This document shows positions 51,965-60,810 of a stretch of DNA of 64,000 nt, piece after piece. Origin of the DNA: Saccharibacter sp. EH611 (lineage in GTDB: Bacteria > Pseudomonadota > Alphaproteobacteria > Acetobacterales > Acetobacteraceae). Both the position numbers and the translations under genes were made by a program. Under the pieces are notes generated by a model, which was given only the letters and a program-made list of their open reading frames with translations, was not told the DNA's origin and searched no databases. The first letter of the stretch is position 1, and the number at the start of each line of letters is the position of its first letter. The stretch lies in contig NZ_WVHP01000025.1 in NCBI RefSeq assembly GCF_009834765.1, positions 62,001 through 126,000 of the forward strand, in the 5' to 3' direction.

Positions 51965-52726
51965 GTGAAATTTCGTGTGTTACCATCGGCTTTAGCCGCG
52001 ATGATGGGCCTCTCGCTAGGCGGGGCGTCAGCGCAGGCGCAACAAGCGAGCTCTCATGTATTTAATGCCCAGCAGCGTGGGGCTATTGTGGATATTGTGC
52101 GTCAGGCACTGAAAGATGACCCCAGCATTCTGGTCGATGCGATGCAGTCCTTGCGTCAAAAAAGCATGGAACGTCAGCAAGCACAGAGTCTTGTGGGGGT
52201 GCGGGCCAATTGGCAGGCGCTTTCCACGGCGCCTTCGTACAGTGTGCGAGGGAATCCGGCAGGATCGGTCACGGTGGTGGAGTTTTTAGACCCACGCTGT
52301 GGCTATTGCCGTCGTATGGCGCCGTTGGTGGATGCGTTTATTGCGCGTCATCCTAATGTGCGATTGGTCGAAAAGGTTGTGCCTGTTCTTGGCCCTGCGA
52401 GCGTTTTGGCCAGTCGGGCGATTTATGCGGCAGCGTTGCAAGGCCATTATGATGGGATGCGTCGGGCTATGATGGAAGAGACCAGCAAGCCAGATGAAAA
52501 CGCGCTCAAGGACATCGCTCGTCAACAGGGGTTGAATGTTGCGAAGTTTATGCAAGATTTGAGCAACCCTGCCGTTGCAGCGCTCATCACGACGAATTTA
52601 GGCCAAGCACAAACTGTGGGGCTTGATGGCACGCCCACCTTTGTGTTCGGCCAAGCGGCGGTGGCGCCGGGTGCGATGAGTGCTGAGCAGATGGATCGTC
52701 TCTTTGAGGCTGCGAAAGGTCGCTAA
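51965..52726 (+). CDS. DsbA-like periplasmic thiol-disulfide protein
   Basis: A 253-aa exported protein. The signal peptide (ALAAMMGLSLGGASAQAQ) is followed by a helical region and a thioredoxin-like fold with the active site FLDPRCGYCRRMAPLVDAF (CGYC), LVEKVVPVLGPASVLASRAIYAA and a C-terminal VGLDGTPTFVFGQ cis-Pro loop. It is of the DsbA/DsbG-like (ScsC-type) family that folds or repairs periplasmic proteins. Start GTG 51965. The folP gene starts 3 nt after its stop. Confidence 0.85.
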   Translation: MKFRVLPSALAAMMGLSLGGASAQAQQASSHVFNAQQRGAIVDIVRQALKDDPSILVDAMQSLRQKSMERQQAQSLVGVRANWQALSTAPSYSVRGNPAGSVTVVEFLDPRCGYCRRMAPLVDAFIARHPNVRLVEKVVPVLGPASVLASRAIYAAALQGHYDGMRRAMMEETSKPDENALKDIARQQGLNVAKFMQDLSNPAVAALITTNLGQAQTVGLDGTPTFVFGQAAVAPGAMSAEQMDRLFEAAKGR

Positions 52727-52729
52727 TTA

Positions 52730-53554
52730 ATGTCCCTGATGGAGGCTGTTTATGCTGCGGATCGTGGGGAGCGCGCCCCGCTTCTGATGGGCATTGTGAA
52801 CATCACGCCGGACTCTTTTTCGGATGGCGGGCGTTATCTAGCCCCGCAAGCGGCGATAGGCCATGCCCAGCATTTGAGCGCTCAAGGAGCGGATGTGCTG
52901 GATCTGGGCGCGGAATCCACACGCCCCGGCTATGATCCTGTCCCGGCGGAAGAAGAATGGCAGCGGCTGGCCCCTGTGGTGATGGCGCTGAAGGGAGCGG
53001 GCGTGCCTGTGTCCATCGACACGACCAAAGCGTTCGTGGCGCAAAAGGCCTTGGCGGCTGGCGCGGAGATCATCAATGATGTTTGGGGGTTTCAAGCTGA
53101 TCCAGACATGGCGGCGACGGTCGCGGCGGGGGGTGCGTCAGCGGTTGTGATGCATAATCGCCACGAGATCGACCCTCAGCTGGATTTATGGGAAGATTGG
53201 CGCCGTTTCTTTGACCGTTCTCTCTCATTGGCGGAAAAAGCCGGTGTGTCCTTCGATAAGCTCGTGCTGGATCCGGGTGTGGGCTTTGGCAAAACACCCG
53301 AGCAAAATCTGTGGGCGGTGCGTTCTTTAGGACGTTTGAGGCAGTATTATAAGCTACCTGTTTTACTGGGACTGTCGCGTAAATCCTTCTTTGGGTATTT
53401 TTTGGGACGGCCAACTGATGAGCGTCTTCCCGCTACGCTGATGGCTAATCTCTATGGGCAAGAGCAAGGGGCGGCGCTGTGGCGTGTGCATGATGTGCAG
53501 GCTCATCATGATGTGCTTCATGTTCAGCGGTTATTAGCGGGTGTAGCGCCATGA
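52730..53554 (+). CDS. folP: Dihydropteroate synthase
   Basis: A 274-aa protein. The pterin-binding signatures are LLMGIVNITPDSFSDGGRY and DVLDLGAESTRPGYDPV; VSIDTTKAFVA, VMHNRHEIDP and DPGVGFGKTPEQN complete the TIM-barrel pattern. It joins para-aminobenzoate to the pterin in folate synthesis and is the target of sulfonamides. It is 3 nt after the DsbA-like gene and upstream of folB-folK and folE, a folate cluster. Confidence 0.95.
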   Translation: MSLMEAVYAADRGERAPLLMGIVNITPDSFSDGGRYLAPQAAIGHAQHLSAQGADVLDLGAESTRPGYDPVPAEEEWQRLAPVVMALKGAGVPVSIDTTKAFVAQKALAAGAEIINDVWGFQADPDMAATVAAGGASAVVMHNRHEIDPQLDLWEDWRRFFDRSLSLAEKAGVSFDKLVLDPGVGFGKTPEQNLWAVRSLGRLRQYYKLPVLLGLSRKSFFGYFLGRPTDERLPATLMANLYGQEQGAALWRVHDVQAHHDVLHVQRLLAGVAP

Positions 53555-53754
53555 CCCCCCTGTTCTTGTACGTTTTGTTGTGAGGACGCTTCTGACTATG
53601 ATGCGTGGTAGAGCGTTTTGGGCTGTCGTTTACGCACTGAAGAATGATCGGTTATGGTGTGGTTCTTAGGATTGCCGAGGAGCGGCGTGTCTGTCATGAA
53701 CCGATCATTGGCGCTGACGGCTCATTGTGATGGGCCTCTAGTAAAGGATAGACT

Positions 53755-54612
53755 GTGATTACGCCTCCTCTAACCCGCGTCAATGTGCGCGATCTATGCT
53801 TTTTTGGTCATCATGGTGTGATGGAGGAAGAAAAGCGCCTTGGGCAGCGTTTCTTTGTATCGCTTGAGATCGCAGCGGACTTGAGAGCGGCTATTGAAGG
53901 CGATGCGTATGAGCAGGCGGTTTGTTACGCAAAGCTCAGTGAGATCGCTTCTGAGATTGTCACAGGGCCGCCGCTCAACCTTATTGAAACCGTCGCTGGG
54001 CGGATTGCCCAACGTATTTTAGAACGGTGTGCTTTGGTGCAAGAGGTGACGGTGGAGGTGCGTAAACCGTCCGCTCCTGTGCCGCATGTGTTGCAGGAGA
54101 GTAGTGCAACCGTAACGCAGGTGCGTCATCATACGGTGGGGTTCTCGCTTGGGGCTAATCTGGGTGAGCGCGAGGCGGTGCTGATGGGCGCGGTTAATGC
54201 GCTGTCACGCTGTGAGGGCATCGCGATTGAGCAGGTGTCGGACTTTTACGACAGCGCCCCTTGGGGCGTGGAAGATCAGCCGCCTTTTGTGAATATCGCT
54301 GCGATCGGTCAGACGGTTTTACAGCCTTATACACTGCTGGAGCGCTGTAAACAGATTGAGAGCGATCTTGGTCGTGTACCGGGCCGCCGGTGGGGGGCGC
54401 GGGCGGTCGATATTGATATTCTCTTTTATGGGGATCGTTCTTATGACAGCGCGGTGCTGACGTTGCCGCATCGTCATTTATGGGAGCGCGCTTTTGTGCT
54501 AGAACCCTTGGCGGAGTTAGACCCTGAGCGTAAGATTTCTGGACGCCGTGTGAAGGACGCGCTAGCACAGCTTCCACGCACGCTAGGAGATGTGACGCGG
54601 CGTCAGTCGTGA
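53755..54612 (+). CDS. folK: Bifunctional dihydroneopterin aldolase / HPPK (FolB-FolK)
   Basis: A 285-aa fusion. Residues about 1-120 are the FolB dihydroneopterin aldolase (VRDLCFFGHHGVMEEEKRLGQRFFVSLEI). Residues about 127-285 are the FolK pyrophosphokinase: VGFSLGANLGEREAVLMGAVNALS, DFYDSAPWGVEDQPPFVNIAA, GRRWGARAVDIDILFYG. The two successive folate enzymes are thus one protein. Start GTG at 53755. It lies 200 nt after folP and 21 nt before folE. Confidence 0.93.
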   Translation: MITPPLTRVNVRDLCFFGHHGVMEEEKRLGQRFFVSLEIAADLRAAIEGDAYEQAVCYAKLSEIASEIVTGPPLNLIETVAGRIAQRILERCALVQEVTVEVRKPSAPVPHVLQESSATVTQVRHHTVGFSLGANLGEREAVLMGAVNALSRCEGIAIEQVSDFYDSAPWGVEDQPPFVNIAAIGQTVLQPYTLLERCKQIESDLGRVPGRRWGARAVDIDILFYGDRSYDSAVLTLPHRHLWERAFVLEPLAELDPERKISGRRVKDALAQLPRTLGDVTRRQS

Positions 54613-54633
54613 GAGGGGAGCAAGGATAGGTTC

Positions 54634-55281
54634 ATGTCAGCCAACGATCAGCAGGATGCGGCCCCTATGCCGCCACAGGCGACACCTGAGGGGAAAGCCG
54701 GGGCGATTGCATGCCCACAGGATGCGCAAGAACGGATTGCCCGCAATGTGCGCGACATTCTTACGGCTGTAGGGGAAGACCCAACGCGGGAAGGCTTGCG
54801 TGATACGCCTGATCGTGTGGCGAAGATGTATCTGGAGGTTTTTTCCGGCCTGTATGAAGACCCGCGCGAGCATCTACGCAAGCAGTTCAGTGCGGATCAT
54901 CATAGTGGTGTGGTGTTGGTGAAAGATATTCGCTTTCATTCAATGTGTGAGCATCATCTTTTGCCTGTTTTTGGTCGGGCGCATGTGGCTTATCTCCCTG
55001 ATGGTGGTCGTTTAACGGGGCTGAGTAAGCTGGCGCGTTTGGTGGAAGGCTATGCGCGGCGTCCGCAGCTGCAAGAACGGCTAACCGACCAGATCGTGCA
55101 AGGCATGGTCGATGTGCTGGCACCACGGGCTGTATTGGTGATGTTGGAAGCGGAGCATATGTGCATGAGCCTTCGTGGTGTACGCACGCCGGGCTCTACG
55201 ACGGTGACAACAGGCGCACACGGGTTGTGGGCGGAGGATTTCCAAGCACGGCAAGAAATTATGAGCTTGATGCGCGGTTAA
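54634..55281 (+). CDS. folE: GTP cyclohydrolase I
   Basis: A 215-aa protein. [22 protein letters not shown] and [23 protein letters not shown] are the FolE signatures with the zinc-binding Cys-His, and [16 protein letters not shown] closes the active site. The first about 30 residues are a Q/A/P-rich extension. It makes dihydroneopterin triphosphate for both folate and queuosine synthesis, so it links this cluster to queDCE downstream. A perfect terminator follows. Confidence 0.96.
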   Translation: MSANDQQDAAPMPPQATPEGKAGAIACPQDAQERIARNVRDILTAVGEDPTREGLRDTPDRVAKMYLEVFSGLYEDPREHLRKQFSADHHSGVVLVKDIRFHSMCEHHLLPVFGRAHVAYLPDGGRLTGLSKLARLVEGYARRPQLQERLTDQIVQGMVDVLAPRAVLVMLEAEHMCMSLRGVRTPGSTTVTTGAHGLWAEDFQARQEIMSLMRG

Positions 55282-55442
55282 GCTGGGGGCTTTCTCCGCT
55301 GCTGATGTCACGGGCGGGTGAGTGGAGCGCCCTTCTCTCCCGATCGAACAATATGTCTTATCAGAGAGATCTTCTCTAAGAAGCTCGATGCACGATTAGG
55401 GGCGTTACTGACGCAAAAGCATACCTGTAGCGTCCGTTTATC

Positions 55443-55482
55443 GGCCTGACCCCCTACCGTGTCATGAGGGTCAGGCCTTTTT
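55443..55482 (+). terminator. Rho-independent terminator after folE
   Basis: GGCCTGACCC (55443-55452) pairs perfectly with GGGTCAGGCC (55468-55477), followed by TTTTT. It ends the folate operon. Confidence 0.92.
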
Positions 55483-55501
55483 GATAAGCAGCCAGTGAGT
55501 G

Positions 55502-56044
55502 CTATTTTCCACTCACCATGGAAGACAACACATGGTCGCGGCGGATCAATCCGTGGAAGAGTGCTGCGACGATATGAAGCAAGATCACGGCAATAAAAGC
55601 GTAGGCAAGGATGGTATGGATTTGCCGTAGATTGGCCCAGAGTGCTGGGTTGTGGGGCACGATTGGAGGGAGCGTCACGCTGCCACCAAGTGTGATGGGG
55701 TATCCTCCAGCCGAGAGCATGGCCCAGCCAACGAGCGGTTGGGCGATCATCAGCCCATACAGCGCAAGATGGGCACCCGTAGCGCCAAGACGCATAGGCG
55801 TGGTGAGGTCTGCTGGAAGCTCCGGCGTTGGGACAACAAAACGGTTGAGAAGCCGCACAATCACCAAAACCAACAAGCTCACCCCGGTAATGAGGTGAAG
55901 GTGCAGCAAGGTGACATAGTGCACTGTGGAACTATGGGCGATAAAGAGCCCAAGCCCCAGCATCGCAAGAATGAGCACGGCCATGACCCAATGGACAAGC
56001 CGCGACGAAAGCGCAAAACCGCGCGGTGATGATGAAGAAGACAT
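55502..56044 (-). CDS. Cytochrome b561 family membrane protein
   Basis: A 180-aa protein with four hydrophobic segments. ALSSRLVHWVMAVLILAMLGLG starts it, and the haem-ligand histidines appear in LHLHLITGVSLLVLV and the C-terminal HTILAYAFIAVILLHIVAALFHGLI. It passes electrons from quinol across the membrane. The catalase-type peroxidase gene directly upstream (14 nt gap) is its usual partner, and the pair is thought to use membrane electrons to remove peroxide. Confidence 0.85.
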   Translation of the reverse strand: MSSSSSPRGFALSSRLVHWVMAVLILAMLGLGLFIAHSSTVHYVTLLHLHLITGVSLLVLVIVRLLNRFVVPTPELPADLTTPMRLGATGAHLALYGLMIAQPLVGWAMLSAGGYPITLGGSVTLPPIVPHNPALWANLRQIHTILAYAFIAVILLHIVAALFHGLIRRDHVLSSMVSGK

Positions 56045-56058
56045 AATCAATCCTACGC

Positions 56059-57126
56059 TTAATGAGGCTGTGTCATAGCGGGTGTGATGCTACTAGGGTC
56101 TTTGGTTTCTCCCGAACGCCTGACAAAAGAGCGCATATAAACCGCAGAACGCAAAGCGGGGAGGGGGTCGCCCGAGAGTGACAGGCCACTTGGCAGAATC
56201 GTGGGATCAAATACCATGCCACCACAGGGGCTGTTATCCTCACTGGCACTGCTGTGCAGGGTGAGCGTTCCGGCCGTTACGGTGCGGTCTGTGGGGGCCC
56301 AAGGTTGGCTTGGGTCGTTCACAGGGTCGCTCGGGTTGGCGATGGTGACGACAAGGTTCCAGCGCAAAGGCTGTTGATGTAAGGAAGCGATCACATGCGT
56401 AAAGAGAACGTTAGGGTCATGCGCGTCCTCAGGCCTTACCGGCGCTTCTGGAGGGGATACGGGCACCATGCTCCAGCGCACCGTGTGACGTTCTCCTTGA
56501 GCGTTGGTCACTTGAAAGCTGTCGATACTGTTAAACGTATCATTGGCAAAGTCAGACGACATGACGTGAGCACGGTTGGCCGCATAGGCTGTTTTGAGCC
56601 ATGGGCGCGCTTCTTCGTATGCTTTTGCAAGGCGAGGGTCGGGCTTATGTGTGACCGGATCGCGTTGGTTGGCGCTAAAGGAGGCAAACGCATCCTGAAT
56701 GTCGCGCATTGGTTGCAACGGCGGATCATTCATCGTGGTACGCCATTCCTGTGCATGGTCAGGCTGAAGGCGGAGGGCCATGCTGCGTACAATTCCTGGC
56801 CCATCAACAATATGAGGGAAAGGAGGGGCGAGAGCCAGCCGCCCTGTAACAGGGATATGGGATTGTGAAAAAACCGCAGCGCTGGAATAGGCGGTCATAG
56901 CGCCAGAGGCATCAAACTGCCCTAAAACACAGAGACCTTTTGAATGCGCGCGTCGGAAACCGGGCGCTGCTCCGCCGCCATTTTCGAGCACAGTCATAAA
57001 ACGGGCGGTTGAAAGACGATGCGGAGAGAATAGCCCCGCTGCCCAAGCAAAACCTGCCGCTAAGAGAGCCGGTGGGAGAAGCACGCAGCCCCAACGAAGG
57101 AGGCGTGAGGACGATGTTTGAGACAT
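56059..57126 (-). CDS. Catalase-family peroxidase with N-terminal membrane anchor
   Basis: A 355-aa protein of the short catalase-like peroxidase (KatA-like, SrpA-type) group. The N-terminal anchor (WGCVLLPPALLAAGFAWAAGLF) points it to the periplasm. The distal site region is GGAAPGFRRAHSKGLCVLGQFDAS, where the His follows RRA. SFVRRSGETKDPS ends it. It is smaller than true catalases and is probably a haem peroxidase fed by the cytochrome b561 downstream (14 nt). This is the second catalase-family protein in the window, besides the one at 31683. Confidence 0.85.
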   Translation of the reverse strand: MSQTSSSRLLRWGCVLLPPALLAAGFAWAAGLFSPHRLSTARFMTVLENGGGAAPGFRRAHSKGLCVLGQFDASGAMTAYSSAAVFSQSHIPVTGRLALAPPFPHIVDGPGIVRSMALRLQPDHAQEWRTTMNDPPLQPMRDIQDAFASFSANQRDPVTHKPDPRLAKAYEEARPWLKTAYAANRAHVMSSDFANDTFNSIDSFQVTNAQGERHTVRWSMVPVSPPEAPVRPEDAHDPNVLFTHVIASLHQQPLRWNLVVTIANPSDPVNDPSQPWAPTDRTVTAGTLTLHSSASEDNSPCGGMVFDPTILPSGLSLSGDPLPALRSAVYMRSFVRRSGETKDPSSITPAMTQPH

Positions 57127-57319
57127 AAAGATTCACGCTAACAAGTGGGGAAAAGAAAATGACGTAAGCATACCACTCTATGGGGGGGTATGCGTAGGAG
57201 GCAAGGAAAAGGATGATCGGAATCATATATCTCACTGATTAGAGTGAAGCTATTCTTTGAAGAATATTTCAATATAAAAACAATGAGATAGAAAATAGTT
57301 TCGATAAAATAATAATATT

Positions 57320-57333
57320 TTGATCTATATCAA
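57320..57333 (+). promoter_or_regulatory. FNR/Anr-type box before the small peptide gene
   Basis: TTGATCTATATCAA is a perfect TTGAT-N4-ATCAA site. A TAAAGT hexamer about 24 nt further (57357-57362) would suit a -10 with the box near -41, so the peptide gene at 57395 would be switched on at low oxygen. Confidence 0.65.
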
Positions 57334-57394
57334 GGTTTTTTGAGGAACCTGCTTCGTAAAGTTAAAAAGTCACACAGCAAAAAGGAGTGACATC

Positions 57395-57577
57395 ATGGAA
57401 CAGTCAAAGAAAGTTATCCTCGCAGCCCTTATCGCTGCTCCTCTCTTAACAGCAGCGAGTGGGCAAGCTCTCGCAAGCTCAGCACAGGTTGAAAAAGTTG
57501 ATGTGGCACAGAGCCATATCACTGTGGATCATCTAGGCCTTGTTGACAAAAATATTTTCAAATTTCTTTGCATATAA
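57395..57577 (+). CDS. Small exported peptide, truncated by an IS5-type fragment
   Basis: A 60-aa frame. The N-terminus (MEQSKKVILAALIAAPLLTA, then ASGQALA) is a signal-peptide-like stretch with an AXA cleavage site. The next about 18 residues (SSAQVEKVDVAQSHITVDH) look like the start of a mature peptide. The last residues (LVDKNIFKFLCI) come from the IS fragment that begins after CTAG at 57533-57536, so the natural C-terminus is lost. AAAGGAG lies just before the ATG and an FNR box upstream. Next to a radical SAM maturase gene, it is most likely the precursor of a modified peptide (RiPP), now cut. Confidence 0.5.
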   Translation: MEQSKKVILAALIAAPLLTAASGQALASSAQVEKVDVAQSHITVDHLGLVDKNIFKFLCI

Positions 57578-57726
57578 TGCACTTCTTTTCGTTGGAAAGG
57601 AGAGAGCGTATGCGTGGTGATGTAACGAACGAGGAATGGGCGATTATTAGTGAGCTTTTGCTGCCTAAGCGCGGTCGCTGGTCACGCTCAGCAATTGCTA
57701 TGAGGATTATACACAAGGGAGGATGA
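57537..57726 (+). mobile_element. IS5-type insertion sequence fragment (5' end only)
   Basis: A gene from ATG 57610 reads MRGDVTNEEWAIISELLL, then PKRGRWSRSAI, the N-terminus of an IS5-family transposase; GGAAAGGAGAGAG precedes it. After about residue 29 the frame leaves the family pattern (AMRIIHKGG) and stops at 57724-57726, where the deletion junction must lie near 57700. The left end is just after CTAG, a favoured IS5-type target. The fragment has no right end, so part of the IS and of the host gene was lost together. Confidence 0.65.
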
Positions 57727-58598
57727 GTGAGGAGGTTGTAGAGGGGGTGAAAAATCTTCTCACTATGCGTGCACCGGATTTGTCTCTTCTTAACATGAGT
57801 TGGTTTGGTGGGGAGCCGCTTCTCACAAAAGATATTTTAATTGATGTGTTGTCACATGTTCAAAAACTGAGAGAGGAGTATGGGTTCCGTCTTATATCGT
57901 CAGCGACGACGAATGGTTACTTTCTGGATGAAGAGACGTTTCTTGTGCTGGGAGACTTAGGGGTAACAGATTATCAGATCTCATTTGATGGAGTGCGCGA
58001 GTTTCATAATGTGATGCGTTTTATCAATCATCCTGATCGTAGTTTTGATAAAATATGGGCGAATGTTCTTTTATTTAATCAACTCAGAAAAGAAGGACGT
58101 CTTACAAACGGGAAAATCCTTTTAAGATTGCATCTCCATGCAGAAAATCACGCTTCGTTATTAGAATTATCAGCTTTGATTAAAAAACATCTAGAACCCG
58201 CGTTTTTTAGTGTGTTGCTCAAAAATATCGCTCATTTAGGTGGCGAACAGGATCATACTTTTGAAACGGTTGATCATACAAGCCAGACATCAGCGCAGCG
58301 TCACCGTGAGTTGACACATATCTTGCAGGATTTTCAACCAACGGATCCGAACGACGAGGGGGCAGGCTATGTTTGTTATGCGACGATGCTCAATAGCTTT
58401 GCGATCCGTTCCGATGGCCGATTGGCTAAATGCACGGTTGCGCTTAATAGTGCGAAAAATCAGATCGGACGACTGACAAAAGAAGGACACTTTTCCTTTG
58501 AAGAGGGCAAGGTGACACCATGGATCCGAGCGCTCCAAACGCTTGATAAACAGACCGTGGCGTGTCCGCTTTCTTTTGTGGAACATTATGCGGCTTGA
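57723..58598 (+). pseudogene. Radical SAM/SPASM peptide maturase missing its N-terminus
   Basis: A 291-aa remaining frame. SWFGGEPLL near residue 25, SSATTNGYFLDEETFLVLGDLGVTDYQISFDG and later CYATMLNSFAIRSDGRLAKCTVALN with a SPASM-type Cys pattern are the second half of a peptide-modifying radical SAM enzyme. The CxxxCxxC motif that binds the [4Fe-4S] cluster and SAM should precede SWFGGEP, and it is missing here: the gene starts in the middle, at the IS junction. ATG 57723 after GGAGG is fortuitous. Without the cluster motif it cannot do radical chemistry. Confidence 0.75.
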
Positions 58599-58643
58599 GG
58601 ACGTGCGTTTTTTCTATGTCTCCAGATGATGTCTGGGGGGATG

Positions 58644-59370
58644 TTATGAGGTTGTCAGAAAGACGTTGGTGAGGTTGGCCATGTTATGAGCCACCATGCC
58701 ACTAAAGACAGATCCCGTACGATAGCGGATGACATAAAGCCCTAGGGTGATCGGCAGAACGCCGACAAGAGTGCTGAACCAGTGGAAGCTGATATGCCCG
58801 TGGGAGAGTGCAAAGAGGTGGAGAAGCGTGAACATCCCGGTTGTGATGGTAAAGGGGGCAATCCATTGTGGAATATTAAAGCGTAATTGGGGAAAGGCTT
58901 GAGAGGCGACCACGACTGCGACACCGCGGAAAAAGAGCTCTTCATCTATGCCGGGGAGTGTGGCTTCAAAGAGCCAATTTTCTAAGGGATTGGGTGAAGA
59001 AGGCTCACCCGAGGCAAAGACAATCACACTCATATAAACCATTAACGCCATAATGCCGAGGCCTGTATCCCGCCATTGGCGTGCTGTTTTGGGGTAACTG
59101 TAACCCAATGGCGTTGGGAGAAAGTTTGAGTAAAAAGATCAGGATTATTGAGAAGAGAACGGCGAAGCTTTTACCCATCCAGTTCCAGTGGCCGATATGA
59201 AGCGAGGCATAAAACGGTGAGACAGTGACAATGATGTTCCCGATAAAAAGAGCAAAAAGCAGGATGATAGACCGGGTATGTCGTTGTGAAGAGAGCAGGA
59301 TAAAGGGCAGGATGACAATAATCTCCCCCGCGAGCATGATGACACAATATAGGGGAAAATCATTCATCAT
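58644..59370 (-). pseudogene. CPBP family intramembrane protease broken by a frameshift
   Basis: Two minus-strand frames join. 59370 to about 59105 encodes four hydrophobic stretches ending FLLKLSPNAI. About 59104 to 58644 continues GYSYPKTARQWRDTGLGIMAL, then LPGIDEELFFRGVAVVVAS (the EExxxR motif), FTLLHLFALSHGHIS and GMVAHNMANLTN (the HxxxN/D motifs) of the Abi/CPBP fold. The break is at CCC on the plus strand (59104-59106), where one base fewer restores the frame. CPBP proteases often handle bacteriocins and peptides, so this fits the dead peptide locus beside it. Confidence 0.75.
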
Positions 59371-59605
59371 GGGATCCTTATTGACGGGACAGTAAGGGAG
59401 TATACATTATTTAATGATGAAATCGCACTGAAATGATATCCTGTGTTCGATCCTGATTCATGAGGGAGCATAAGATGCTAAAGAATAGGTATGTTTGAGG
59501 AGGGTATTGTGATATCTTTTTCACATGAAATATTGACATAGATAATTATTATCATTATCTATCATTTATATGATATGTAATATTTTTAAGTAAGGACATT
59601 AGTAT

Positions 59606-60217
59606 ATGCCTTCATCTATTATTGAAAAAATAGAAGAAAATAGTGGAATTATACATAATATTATTTTATTTATCTATCTTATTGTTTGTATTATTTTAAT
59701 GCTATTATCACTTTCTTTTCAAGAAGATTCATCTAACGAAACGCTATGTTTGTCGGTTTATTTTTATTTTATAGGTTTATTCATAATAATCATTTCAGAA
59801 GTAAAAAATAGCAAGGCTATATTTGTATATGCTTATATTTCATTATTTTCTTCTATTATTTTTATTAAATTACCGAATTATACCACTCATCACCTTTCAG
59901 AAATATCATTTGCTTGTACATGTATCTCTTTCCTGGCTTGTTTTTTTGGTTATGTTATTAAAAATACAGATAGTCCTTCTGAAGAAGATAAACCGTGGGA
60001 GCGCATCTGCGATGGTATCACTATTCTTGCGATGGGAGTGTCTTTATATGCAACTATGGCTTCATCTTTTGAAACGCAAAAAAATATTATTCAAATGCAA
60101 AGCGATATGAGTTCTCTTAAAAGACAGATTAATATTCTTGAGAATAAGACCCGTACAAGTCCCATACGAACGCCATCCGTGTGTTCTCCACAGATGGCTC
60201 AGACGGGTAGATGTTAG
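59606..60217 (+). CDS. AT-rich membrane protein with C-terminal coiled coil
   Basis: No family recognised. A 203-aa protein. About four hydrophobic segments (IIHNIILFIYLIVCIILMLLS, FYFIGLFIIIISEV, YAYISLFSSIIFIKLP, ISFACTCISFLACFFGYV) are followed by a short soluble region and a coiled coil (QMQSDMSSLKRQINILENKT). Codon use is strongly AT-rich, unlike its neighbours, so it is probably acquired. AAGTAAGGACATTAGT lies before the ATG. Position between the dead peptide locus and queD gives no clear function; an immunity or envelope protein are possible. Confidence 0.6.
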   Translation: MPSSIIEKIEENSGIIHNIILFIYLIVCIILMLLSLSFQEDSSNETLCLSVYFYFIGLFIIIISEVKNSKAIFVYAYISLFSSIIFIKLPNYTTHHLSEISFACTCISFLACFFGYVIKNTDSPSEEDKPWERICDGITILAMGVSLYATMASSFETQKNIIQMQSDMSSLKRQINILENKTRTSPIRTPSVCSPQMAQTGRC

Positions 60218-60252
60218 AACGATAACGCAACAGTTCATATCCCTCTTACTGC

Positions 60253-60810
60253 TTACATCCCATCAGCGATCGTATCGTCCGCTCTATTCCACCAGACGCT
60301 TTCTAACGAGCCTTCTATGGGCGGCAGATAGCGTTGTGGGTCTCCGTGGAGGCGCACTGTGTTGGTGGGTGTTTCTTTGATCTCAATACTGAGCACCGTG
60401 AGCAGCTCGCCTTGATCGCGTAAGAAAGCGCTGAGCTTGGCCATCAGAACGGCCGCGAGCATTTCAGTCGTGGGGTCTCCCGGTGTGATGAGGATGCGGT
60501 CACGTCGCTGGGGTTCATGCTCGGCAAACCAACGGACGAGTGGGTCTTTGTCTGAAAGCTGCAAGCAATGATCCACGCGTTCATCAATAAAGCGGTGCCA
60601 ACGGCCTTTTGCTTCTGCGAAGGGGAGCAGCATATTCGTGTGGCCATCAAGGCGGTCATGGGGGTTATTGCGCCCTGTGCCGAGTGTGACGGTCACATAT
60701 TCATTATGCCCGTGGGGAATCGCGCAGCGCTCACTTGCCCCGGCAATGAGACGGTGAGCCATACAAAAGCGACGGGTAAAAACGAGTTCTATCTGGGGTG
60801 TATCGGTCAT
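60253..60810 (-). CDS. queD: 6-carboxytetrahydropterin synthase QueD
   Basis: A 185-aa protein, longer than E. coli QueD (about 120 aa) through insertions. Zinc ligands: AHRL ([16 protein letters not shown]) and HGH ([15 protein letters not shown]), with the catalytic Cys in ERCAIP; the late motif [16 protein letters not shown] also fits. It converts dihydroneopterin triphosphate from FolE into carboxytetrahydropterin for queuosine. The start ATG at 60810 overlaps the queC stop (60807-60810). Confidence 0.9.
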   Translation of the reverse strand: MTDTPQIELVFTRRFCMAHRLIAGASERCAIPHGHNEYVTVTLGTGRNNPHDRLDGHTNMLLPFAEAKGRWHRFIDERVDHCLQLSDKDPLVRWFAEHEPQRRDRILITPGDPTTEMLAAVLMAKLSAFLRDQGELLTVLSIEIKETPTNTVRLHGDPQRYLPPIEGSLESVWWNRADDTIADGM

